From Phycomyces nitens (lineage: Eukaryota > Mucoromycota > Mucoromycetes > Mucorales > Phycomycetaceae): DNA of 64,000 nucleotides. Every line of letters begins with the position of its first letter. Within the stretch, counting starts at the first letter, position 1. The notes below the pieces were generated by a model. It was given only the letters and a program-made list of their open reading frames with translations, did no database searches and was not told the DNA's origin. The position numbers were made by a program, and so were the translations under genes. The stretch covers positions 620,001 through 684,000 of the forward strand of contig JAHRBC010000003.1 of the NCBI GenBank assembly GCA_022702545.1, read 5' to 3'. Of the stretch, positions 11,362 to 22,000 are shown one piece after another.

Positions 11362-12800
11362 CTGGGTTTACGTTGTGTCGATTTGACGGTATCTGAGCAG
11401 ATAGCTGTATATTACAACTGCATATATACAAACAATGTCAATGAGTGGATAGTTCTCAGATTATTCAAGGCATTGCTAAAGGAATGTCAGATCAGTGCCT
11501 CAACCGAATGCAATGCAATTTTCAAATATTCTTTCAAAAGTTTTACTGACAGTTATGAATCTAATGATAAAAAACTTGGGCGAGCAATGCAAAAACTACT
11601 AAACAATTGTGATACTGTATTGAACTCTGAGCCTGTAAAGATCACCATTCGTAACAAAGCAATCAAGGCAAGTGTTTCATCATACATATTTACCTTTTTT
11701 CTGGTCCTCATTGATTTGAATATATCTTTTTTGCATAATAGCATTGGAGATCTTTGTATATGACAACAGTAACCGAAGATATATATAAAGATAAAAACAA
11801 TATGGTTGAGCAGACAAGAATCTTTCCGTCATCAACGACTCTGACGTTACCAGCACAGTCCTCAATAGTATCAAAAAGAGATTCTGATGTAGTCAACGAC
11901 AATAGAAACAGCAACAAGAGGCTAAACCATCTAAAGCTTGGCAATATAAAAGGTTTATCTTTGAATGATAAACTGGAGAAGCTTACAAAAGCATAGTAAG
12001 CTTTAAAATGTGCATATGTATATAATTAGTAATGAGAGTTGCTCATTTTATTTAGTGGGTAGGGCGACATCTTGTATCTTGTATCTTGTATCTTGTATCT
12101 CCTGGACTGATGCCTTGTCGCTTTGCAAAAGAAATGAAAGACATCGTCTGTGATTTAAAAATCCTCTTGAAGCTAGTTTGCACCAGAGAAAAACAAACTA
12201 TTCTCATCAAAGCATCGGAGGCAGCATTGCTCAAGCAAATAGAAACTGCCATCAAATCAATCGTACTTGTTCATTTCCTTGTCGAAAATGTAAGTTAGTT
12301 TACCTATTATTCCCTGTGCGAATAATGACTCGGATAATAATTATATGTGCTTTTTTTCTTGGGCTATTATTATTCCAAAGCGGTCATCTTCAAGGCAACA
12401 ATCATAAAGAAGGGTGGTCTCAAGGACATGTATATGCCGACTTGTTTGACGTCGTACTATGTAACGAAAAGGTAGAAAGTATTAAAAGCTCAAAGTCTAA
12501 AAAAAAGATAAACTAAAACTTGTCGCCTTGATTGTTCTTGTAAGAGTGCCATGCTACCACCATCAAATACTTGAGAAAAACAAAGAAAATGGGCCAAAAT
12601 GCAAAAAAACAAGACGTCAAAGTTGATCTCATTCATTTTAACGATCAACTTGGAAATGTATTTTAATGCAAAGATAAGCCCGGTATATAAATTTATATTA
12701 TTTGCTCAGATTCAAGCCAGTTTGGCTCTTGTTATTATTCTCGTTGGCTTTAAATATATGTTTCCAACACAAAGGTTGCTTCATTAAAGGATATACACTT
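11362..12800 (+). pseudogene. decayed multi-exon coding region, unknown protein
   Basis: Several unusually long, lysine- and serine-rich open segments follow one another on the plus strand. Segment 1 (about 11362-11667) includes EWIVLRLFKALLKECQISA and ends RNKAIK just before a possible GC-type donor (AAG|GCAAGT). Segment 2 (about 11742-11996) starts after an ATAATAG acceptor and includes TLTLPAQSSIVSKRDS and LNHLKLGNIKGLS, ending TKA-stop. Segment 3 (about 12086-12292) includes FAKEMKDIVCDLKILLKLV. Segment 4 (about 12380-12516) includes GHLQGNNHKEGWSQGHVY. Segment 5 (about 12610-12786) is hydrophobic near its end. Frames are interrupted by stops and no single spliced model works, so I call it a pseudogene or a region with unrecognised exons. 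I do not recognise the family. Confidence 0.4.
12071..12098. repeat. heptamer tandem repeat (CTTGTAT)4
   Basis: Four perfect copies of CTTGTAT in tandem lie inside the decayed coding region. Each turn of seven bases shifts the reading frame. Confidence 0.9.
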
Positions 12801-12872
12801 TCTATATTGGAAAACATAATGATTGTATGCTAATTCCCTTTATTTGAGGCAAGACTAAACCACATTCACTAT

Positions 12873-14909
12873 TTACATAACCTTGGCAATGCTATGCACC
12901 ATTTCCTATAAAGATGTTTAGTACCATAAAACACATTCAAAAAAAAGAAGGCTATTTACCTCCTTTGAGATCAAATGGCATGTCTTTTCAACCAAGTTAA
13001 GAAGCGAGTTAATGTCGCTTGACCAGTCATTCAATATCTGGTTGGCATCCTTCTTGACCTGGAAGGATACAATGCCAGCCATACGATCAATTCTGGCATA
13101 GATGGTCTTGGATACTACCAACTTTGACAAGGATTCCTCGGCATCCTTATTTTTATAAAGTTCAGTTAGATCCGTTTACTGCCAAAGGTTTCAAAATAAT
13201 AATAATAATACCTTTTCATTGAGATCCAACAGTTGACCCAGACGCTTGGTCGAGACACGAGTGTAATACTTTGCAATGACTCTGATGTTGTGCTCAATTA
13301 CTCTATGATGGAGTTCCTTCCATCTCTTCTGACCATCCTCAGATCCCTTTTTGAAAACAAAGGTATTTCCCAGCAATTCTCCATACTTATCCTCAATCAT
13401 AGGCCATCGCATCAGCTCATCAGTGACAAACAGCTTGACAAGCTCACTATAGTCCAAGCCATTAGAGCACACACTTTTGGCTTAATCCCAAAAGCTATAA
13501 TCATACCTGTAAACTGGCAAGTCAGCAGTCTTTGGGTCTTGGTATGTGCGATGCAAGAGGTCAGATTGCTCATTGTCATAGGGAGACAAGATGATAAAGA
13601 GAATAGCTTGTTGGAGAGCCTAAAAACAATATAAGTAAGATGCACCAGATACTACAATTGAAACATTACCTCCTTCCACTTGTGCTCATCGGCCTTGATA
13701 GCCTCAGAGTCATAGATTTGCTTGTAGAATTTGTGAACATTCAAATGTTGGCCCTCATGCAAGGCGTGTTGGATCATCAAATCATAGTAACGAAGCTTAA
13801 GATCCTGTTTACACATGGATTATTAGATTATAAGCCCATAGTTGTTTAACATGCATGGCTAAATATCTTGCCTCATTCTCCTTCTCCAAAAAGAACTTTG
13901 TGTTAATCTTCTTTGAGATGATCTGGGTTCGCACATAATCGTGCTTTGCTAAACACAAGCGCATCTGTTCCAAGATAAAATCGACCTTTTCACGCTTATC
14001 CATGGATCCAAAAGTCTCCACCTAATCACAAAAGTCAGTCCTCTCTTAATGTCTTTCTTGTCCAAAGACCCAATGCCCAAAGCATTACCTGGAGCTCCTG
14101 AAGGATATCTGCGGCTTCGGTTGTCTTACCCTCATCCTCACGTATTTTTGACAGCATACGTGTGACGCGTGCACGCTCGACTTCGACGTAGATCTTGAGT
14201 GTATAATTGAGCCGAAGAGATCATCAAGACATTTTTATATATTTTTCTCGTACCTTTCCGTCAGTAACTGTTCGGAGGGTATCGATCAACTCAAGTTTGG
14301 CTTCTTTGTTGGGTGTGTTATCAAGATAGGACATTGCTTCTTGTACCATCTTTGTGGTAGCCTAATATATAAACAGGAAATATAAGATACATTTAACCGC
14401 GTCTTGTCAATAAGCAAAAGAAGAAATAAAGGTAAAGTAGTTTTTGTATGCGTAATCATCAAATGCCCAAAGTCGATCTTACCGCCTTGAGTTGGCCATG
14501 CTTCTTGGAAAGCAAGATGATCTGCTCGTTCAATGCCTTCCAATCGTTTGCTTGGTGGCAAAGCTTAACAGCCTGAACAAGTAGGCGACCAGTCGATGCT
14601 TGATCTGCAGCCTAAATAGATTATTCGTTAAGTCTGTAAATCCCTCTAGACAGAGAGAGAGAGAAATATAAAACATTGGAAAAGCTTACATTGCGTGCCT
14701 GTTTCTCAAGCAGCAGAATCTTTTCGAGGGCCTCACTAAGTTTTCCTTGCTAAATAGCCAACATGACAAGAGTAGACGGATCGGTTAGCATGGTCAATAG
14801 ACGCGCGTCTCAGGTCTGTTACCTTGACGAGGGCTTCGGTTTCAGGGATGAGGACATCGACCTGAGGACTATAGTCCTTTTCCATCTTTTCTAATTTTCC
14901 ATCCGACAT
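12873..14909 (-). CDS. RPN5: 26S proteasome regulatory subunit Rpn5 (PSMD12)
   Basis: Scaffold subunit of the 19S lid of the 26S proteasome, with a C-terminal PCI domain that packs with other lid subunits. The start at 14909 gives [20 protein letters not shown]. Diagnostic stretches follow: [60 protein letters not shown], the KINTKFF motif, then [19 protein letters not shown]. The PCI part has [18 protein letters not shown] and [20 protein letters not shown], and the protein ends VHSIAKVM. The coding sequence is divided into about ten exons by short GT-AG introns and looks intact, with a length near the family norm (about 450 residues). Confidence 0.95.
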
Positions 14910-15920
14910 GCTTCGTGTATTGTATAGAGAGTTAAAGGGCAAAGGTACGTTGGGTTCTTTCCATGACGTGGGCTTTAGAACCAGCTATTTTCACCTCTGC
15001 GGTTGAGTGACGTAGACTGGACTTCTTATGCCAAAGTAGTGTATGCAACATCATTGCTATATATTATACTGTTTGTGGTTCATATTAGAAAGCATATTCT
15101 TTTTTCGATGCGTATGTCTGCAACTAGACCTACACCATATTGAACAGGGCTGGTAATACTGCTGCTGTAGAAAGCGTTGATAGTGTATAAAATGGTTGAC
15201 TTTCTTGAAGCGGGATAAGCTGCAATTATCTCGGCATTAAAAGACCGTTTAAAGGGGTAAATCATTATATTCATTATTTCAACAAACCGCAATTGTGAAA
15301 ATCACTTATAGTCTCAGCATTTATCTAATATTCTAGAGTGATAGTCTAAAGGTTTGGATTTTAAAAAGGCCATGCTAGATATATAAAGGTCTATTCTCTA
15401 TAGTAATAGAATACTCTTTTTCTCTCTAAAGCCTTGAATTATTTATATAGAGTATATCAATTTTTTTATTAGTTTCAATAATGATCTTGACTTGGACATT
15501 ATTGGGAAAATTCATATTCTTTAGATCGTTTGCAGACTTGCAAGTGAATAAAAAGTCTATTCACTCAATCAAGTTTTCCAAGAATATTATCATCAAGAGC
15601 AATTTTGCACCATAATTTTATCATTTTTTATTTTTGCTCTAGATAAAGCCGCCATTATTAGTAGCCCCAAGGTGAATGATCTTATTAAAAGACGACCGCT
15701 TCCTAACTCTTCATGTAAATCGTGGAAACAAGTAGTCTGTCTATTGCTGTAAAACTATTCAGAAATTAAACACTACTGCTATACACTCACCTATAATGGG
15801 TCATTTGACGGCGTTACAATTTCAGATTATTATTCTGTTGCTTATAAACACACCAAACTCTTTTATTTGAACAAAAGCAGCCCATAAAATGTCTCTTTCT
15901 CACACGCATTAGCACCCAAA
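14910..15920. other. intergenic, no gene seen
   Basis: AT-rich sequence upstream of RPN5. The first few hundred bases must include its promoter. I see no convincing open frame; the right end approaches the Tc1 remnant. Confidence 0.6.
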
Positions 15921-15929
15921 AGTCCAAAA

Positions 15930-17095
15930 GACAGGAGTTGAATGCGTTTATGAGCAAACAAATTATAGCTCAATGTAAAATAGACGATACTTATTCCGAG
16001 ATTTCGACATCCCTTGACATTCCAAAGAGTATTGTTGCCAATGCCATAAAGATCTTTTGAAGCAATGTTATTTTTGTGCCCTCTAAACGTCTGGGAGGCA
16101 CTCCAAAGGTCACAAAGCAAACTCAAGCCGCGATGGCTCGCTCATTTCGCAAGAATCCATTCGTCTTGATTGCAGTCCAGCATCAGAGATTAGAAGAAGA
16201 AGAAGAAGAAGAAGAAGAAGAAGAAGAAGAAGAAGAAGAAGAAGAAGAAGAAGAAGAAGGAATTTCAATGTCAATGATGACATTTCGTAAAAACATGGAA
16301 CTTTTTGGCTTTGGATCCCATATACCAGCACACAGGCCTAGTCTGACAAAAAAAACACAAAGAAAATAGGATATCTGGTCAGATGAGTCTAGATTTCTTG
16401 TTGTTGGCAATGATTCAAGTATCAGGGTCATTAGAAAGAAGATCAAGAGATATGCTGATAAGAACATTGTCACTACATGCAAGTTTAACAAGGGCTCTGT
16501 CATTACCGGGGCTGTTTCTGTAGATATGGTCTTGGCCCTTTGGTTACCTTGGACATCAACCAAGACATATATGTTGATTGCCTGGCCAAACACTTTCTCC
16601 CATGATGTTGTTGTATTTAGTGGTTACTAGACTTCTCTACCTACATTTAAATAGCCTCTTCGGTTGACAACCACGCTCTTTGAGACATATAACTGCTTGA
16701 ATACATACTACCCTCTTTAATATCACAGTTTATTTAACAATATGAAGAGCTTTTTAGGAATACAAGCAGACAGTTTTTGTTCCAAGAATACGACACGACA
16801 TGCCATACTGGCGCTTATGCCACATGATATAAGAAAGAGTGTTTATTGAGTAGCCTTGGTTTTTGGCCTGCACAGACCCTAGATCTCAATTATATTGAGC
16901 ATATTTAGGCTCATGTTGCGCAGAAACCTTGCAAAACCAAGAAAATATAATCATTGTGGATGATCTTGAGGTGGTAGCTCATAAAACATGGTCAGAAATA
17001 TCTCTCCGAGTTTTAGAAATTTTGGTAGCCAGGATGCCAAATCGAATCCAAGAAGAAATCGCAGGGAAAGATGAATTACCCAGATATTAGAAGCT
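15930..17095 (+). pseudogene. Tc1/mariner transposase remnant with poly-Glu insertion
   Basis: Decayed Tc1-type transposase. The N-terminal helix-turn-helix part reads SEISTSLDIPKSIVANAIKI (about 15990-16050), followed by the linker RLGGTPKVTKQTQ and FRKNPFV. A (GAA)n tract at 16193-16259 then adds about 22 Glu codons in frame. The first catalytic block is WSDESRFLVVGNDSS (about 16376-16420), continuing IRVIRKKIKRYADKNIVTT and the region equal to the usual GGGSVMVWG segment. The C-terminal block appears after frameshifts and stops as WPAQTLDLNYIEHI (about 16868-16910), then the usual C-terminal helices to about 17090. Many stops make it inactive. Ends were not defined. Confidence 0.8.
16193..16259 (+). 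repeat. (GAA)n trinucleotide repeat, about 22 units
   Basis: An uninterrupted GAA run in frame with the surrounding transposase remnant, so it would encode poly-Glu. The opposite strand gives a spurious poly-Ser or poly-Leu frame. Confidence 0.95.
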
Positions 17096-17717
17096 CTTTT
17101 TTATTTATTTTTGTATTAAACATATATATATATATATAAAGAATCGAAAAACTTCAAATTTTGTCCATGACCTCTATTATATCCGAGTGTATATTACTAA
17201 AAAGCCTCTAATCAGACGGTATCCTTTTACCATCAAACATATCCACCCATATGTCAGTTTGTATATTCTTCTTGAAGAATCGAGTTGTTCTTACTTTGGG
17301 GAATGCTTTGGACTGTGGGTGAAATGTATCTGTCAAGATATCTATCTATCTATCTATCTTGGCTTAAAGTGCCTGATTCCATGATTTCCAAAGGCCCAAA
17401 ATATCTACCTCGGAAGCAGCTTCAAGCCATTATATGGCAATTTAGGAATACAAACTTATAGATATTGTGAGAGTGTTTATTTTTATTGAATAAAGAATAT
17501 TATGGTGGGTTATATACTTATTCTAGTTCCCTTGTACTTTGATCTCTATCGTGAAATGGTCAGTTTTAAATTTAGTGGTGTGAATTGTACGTGTGCTTGG
17601 TGTAGAACTGATCCATAGACGTCAACTTGGTGTGGTCATTAACAAAGAATAAACCAGGTATCGGCTGTGGTGGGCATACCACAACAAGATCTTATATACA
17701 GAGGGGTCGATTTCGGG

Positions 17718-17741
17718 ATGGCACAACTTTGAAATCCCGAG
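17718..17741 (+). repeat. left terminal inverted repeat of the Tc1 element
   Basis: It reads ATGGCACAACTTTGAAATCC and then CGAG, matching the reverse complement of the right end with two substitutions and a one-base gap. The inner part TCGGGAT/ATCCCGA overlaps a small local hairpin that starts just outside the left end. Confidence 0.75.
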
Positions 17742-17822
17742 TTTTTTTTAAAAAAAATAAAATACCTATACCTCTGTTTCTTTTCCTTTCTACAACCTTT
17801 TATTTTTAATTCGATTCTATCC

Positions 17823-18867
17823 ATGTCTTTAGTAAACATTTCTGACAATATTCCCAAGCGAAAGGAAGTCCCAATTAAAGTCAGAGAAATGATTGTTGGT
17901 GCTTTTGAAGCAGGAGAAAAAGTGACAACCATTTGTGAGCGATATAATGTAGCACGTCGTACTGTATACAATACAATGCAAAGGTACAAAGAACCGAGGA
18001 CGACAGTTACATACAGGCACAAGGGATCCTCAAGGATATTTGGGAAGCGAGATTTGCGTGTTTTGCGAAGAGAGATAGTAAAAAATTGAGCAGCAAGTTT
18101 AGATATGCTGATCAGCATAATGGGTGTGAATCTGGGAAGATACGTTTGCAAGGATACGATGCGTGCTGCCATAAATACTCTTCATATGAAGTCTTTTATA
18201 GCTGTATACAAGCCGTGGCTCACTGAGCATCATCGTAGAAACCACCTTGCCTTTGCCCAGCATGCCAAACAGGTGAATCAACGCTGGGATCGAGTGGTTT
18301 GGAGTGATGAATCGACATTCATGCTGTTCCCAATGTGTAAGAATGTACGAGTCTGGCGTCTTTGATCAGAGAAGTACAGCAGAGACTGTGTACGTTCAAG
18401 AATCCAAGGTGGTGGAGGATATGTGATGGTCTGGTGGTGTTGGGCCAATGGAAATCATAAGTGGTAGCCTAGAACAATGGGGATACAAGAACATACTCCA
18501 AAACACATTGGTTCCGTTCAAAAACAACTTGGAGTATGAGCTGGATGATGCTTTCATCGTTCAACAAGACAATGATCCATGCCATAGAAGCAAAATGGTG
18601 AAAGAGTACCAAACGAGTGCAGATCTGGAGGTGATGCAGTGGCCTGCATACAGCCCAGATCTCAGCCCGATTGAGAATATCTAGGCTTACCTTGGAAGAA
18701 TGGTGAGGGCCAGAAGACCACAGCCCAAGAACCTTAAAGAATTAAAGCAAGTCTTGAAAGAAGAGTGGTACAAAATACCAGTTGAAGTGTGTGTAGCTCA
18801 CTGTAATTATATGCCCAATCGACTACACGCACTTCAAAAGAACAAAGGACTGCACACAAAATATTAA
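17823..18867 (+). pseudogene. Tc1-type transposase with stops and one frameshift
   Basis: The reading frame starts MSLVNISDNIPKRKEVPIKV. The helix-turn-helix DNA-binding part is VTTICERYNVARRTVYNTMQ. A TGA interrupts at 18087, a second TGA at 18363 follows VRVWRL, a frameshift lies at about 18440 just after the GGGGYVMVWWC segment, and a TAG at 18682 replaces the usual Trp after SPIENI. The catalytic motifs are otherwise kept: WSDEST, QQDNDPCH and YSPDLSPIEN. The spacing of 34 residues between the second Asp and the Glu marks the DD34E (Tc1) group. It ends with NRLHALQKNKGLHTKY. Few lesions and conserved motifs suggest recent inactivation compared with the other copies in this window. Confidence 0.88.
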
Positions 18868-18995
18868 AAAAAAATTGATACTATATTTTATTAACACTAT
18901 ACTTCACTCTTTAAGTCAGTAGTTTTTGATACTATATTATTATAGTAGAAAGCGAGAAAACAGGGATGATAGCATAGAGAAGTATATTTTAATTT

Positions 18996-19018
18996 GGCGG
19001 GATTCAAATTTGTGCCAT
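18996..19018 (-). repeat. right terminal inverted repeat of the Tc1 element
   Basis: Read on the minus strand it begins ATGGCACAAATTTGAATCCC and ends GCC, pairing with the left repeat. Confidence 0.75.
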
Positions 19019-22000
19019 TAGCCAACCTACGGGACTGTATGTTTAGGAATTGTTAGATCTTTCTATTCCAGAGTGGTTAAAAGAGTGTTAATCTTTCTCA
19101 GCGATGAATGTGATTGAACAAAGCCGGTCTGTAAATGTGTAACGATGGTAGAGAGAATAAGGATTATGCAATTGATAATAGTATGAGTGAATAATTTGAC
19201 ATTTTGTATTGATGAGTCCAATTAGGCGCCTATTCTGTATGGAAGCAATATCATTATCTTTATGAAAAAAGGCAGAAACCGGTGGATTGCCAATATGACG
19301 GAAACACACCAAGAATTATTAGGTCGTTACTGTATGTCTGCTTGACCAATCTGGCACACATTAAATGATCGATTGGTTTTATTTTTGAAATCTAATTCAA
19401 TTGAGATTTCCTTGACTTCAACAATGACTCTTTAGGTAGTACACTATAGAATCTAATTCAACCAATGCAAATCTACCTATTGTATATAGCTATAATACTT
19501 TTATTCATCAAAAAATAGTATATTTCTTATACTTTTCTAGACAGATAAAGCCAATGTACTGGCTGGAAAGTAGAATTACCAGACTGTGTTTGGCTATACA
19601 CTGCTCTTTAATTTCTCTGTATGCAATCAAGCTCAAATTATTAATATATTATGTAATTAGCCATACATAGGATAATGATACTCTTGGAATAACAAGGGTA
19701 TATTGAATATCGGAAACAAGTTATAGGATAAATGGGAAAAAAAAGAGAGTTATTTCCCCGAGAATTGGTTTTGAAGGCAACATATTTGACTGGGACTAAT
19801 TAGTAAAGTAAATGATTATAAATCATTGTACTTTTCGCAATAGTCGGTACCGATTTCGTTACTCCTATTCCACAGATCTATTCAGTCAGACCCCCCTCTC
19901 TTTTTTCACCTCCAAGAATAGCTATTCCAATAACCATTGTCCTTTTTAAGCCGTGGAAAGAAGATGCGTTTTCTATTTAAAACACCAGCCATGCAATTAA
20001 GATTAAAGTTTGGAAAACCTCAATATATGATACCTATCGTAACAAGTGGGATCTGATTAACACTAAAAAAAATACTCGATCCTTGACTGAATATATACCT
20101 GCATATATAAAGATATATCTTTTAAAGCAATGAGACAAACTATTGATGGTATCAAAGTGACAAGGGATCTTTCTCTCGAGAATAATAATAATAATTGTTT
20201 CAAATCTCAGTGTGGTTCTCGACATCTAGCTGTTGATCTTTGATATATACATCTATGGTAATGTGTCCTGTTGATGACCCTTTTTTCCCTCGGGTATCAA
20301 GAGCTTCTGTATGGAAGCCGTTACCAATAGAAACCAAAACAATTCATCATGTGTAGTAACCTCAATCTAAATCGATTGTACTGTGCTTTGATTCTGTTTG
20401 TGAATGTACCATCACCAACAGTTTCACTAGATATCTTAAAAAGATCAAAGGTTTAGAGATCAATATCCACTGCAACTTACCTATATATGTCAAACTTCTT
20501 AATATGATCTATCCAACCGAATAATAATAATAATAAAGCAAGGTAATTAGAACCTTTCAACTTGAGATCAAATCTGTCCAAAAGACCAATTGAGTCTTGT
20601 GATTATAGAATACTGTTGAGGATCAAGGTTTTGTCACTTGTGAGCTGCCGTGAAACAAGATAAGGATAACAGAACATATATGTATTTATACACTATAAAC
20701 TGTGTAACATGCCGTGATACTCAAACTCAATATAATGGCATCTCAGCCAAGGATGATACAAAAGAATGACATGAGGCAAAAATAGAATCAGATAAAATGA
20801 AAGACCCTTGATAAAGGCAATGTTGACCAAAATATGGCTATAGCAGAGTGCTCAGTATTTGATAAACTATGACATACCAGCACTTGTTTTTTTTTTTAAC
20901 CAAAAGTTCAAAGCTATCAGCACATTCCAAGAGACCCTCGATCAATTGTTTGGTCTGACCTATCAAAGGAATAAAATAAAACTCTATCTAGAATCAGTTT
21001 TCAGAACAAAAAAAAGTATACAAAAATGTTACTATCTGTTTTATTATAAATTTAACACAGTGTATCCAACAAGCAATGTCATATTTTTAAACAGATGAGC
21101 ATCTTTTTGTACTTTTTTATTAATACTTTATACAATTCAACGTGAGTACAATATTTCTATATGAGGATGGAAATGAGAATGTTATTGTTGAATATTGATG
21201 AATCATCATGAAAAGTATACAGAGAGGGGAATTCACATTGCACGATGGAAGGACATCTTCAATGGTGCAGGGGATGCAAACCTATCAAACAAACCTTCCT
21301 GGACGCCTTCTTTGAAACACAATGTACATTTTATTTTGCCTTTGTTAGAACTGTTATTTCTTTAAATAATTCTCTCGTATTGGGCTATAGTTGCATCGCA
21401 AAGGGATTCAATTTCTCGGTAAAGATTTGATGAGCCATTGTGTAAATGCGCTAAAGTGTTGGATACATGTATTCATCCAAAGCGATAATATGCTTTTGTT
21501 GCTACGTCAAAAAAGTGAACTAGTGCAGTCATTTTTGTCACGGGTATTTGGAGATGCGAATTCGTTTTGCCCAAAGTGGACTGGAAAGTACATTCATTGC
21601 ATGGCTCGTTGTCGCGCTTAACGAAATTTCCCTCACAAAACTGTTTACTCGAGAATCTATTGGTATTGAGAATTAGAAGAATTGGGAGTGTTTTTTTTTC
21701 TGATCAAATACATTTAATGAGTATCGCATTGATTGTACAGTGAACTCATGCAACACCCTTTCTGTTATCTTTGTATTCGGTTGGCCTGCTATGATAAGCA
21801 GAACCACAAATGCCATCGCCGATAATGATAAGTTATAATAGGATTATAATATGATAAAAATAATACCTGCGATTCCAAATAAAAAGGAAGAGGCCACGAT
21901 GACCAATGGACCAAAGAGAGGAAGAAATCATATCCCTTTCAAAAAGCCAGCATCTTGAAAAGGTCTTGGTCAGGGCAGCTCAGTGACAGATGATTGACTC

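Larger units (their letters stand above)
17718..19018 (+). mobile_element. nearly full-length Tc1/mariner element (DD34E), 1.3 kb
   Basis: A 1.3-kb element bounded by imperfect terminal inverted repeats that begin ATGGCACAA at both ends, with one transposase reading frame between them. Size and layout are those of a Tc1-type element. Both copies of the repeat start with AT, so the target duplication is either this dinucleotide or has decayed; the expected TA duplication is not obvious. The transposase is broken, so it could move only with help from another copy. Confidence 0.8.

Noticed and set aside
16183..16593. 136-codon minus-strand frame with poly-Ser
   Set aside because: It is the antisense reading of the (GAA)n tract and the transposase remnant.
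21245..21621. Overlapping plus frames near 21.3 kb
   Set aside because: Composition is somewhat gene-like, but the frames are short and no motif or splice model joins them.
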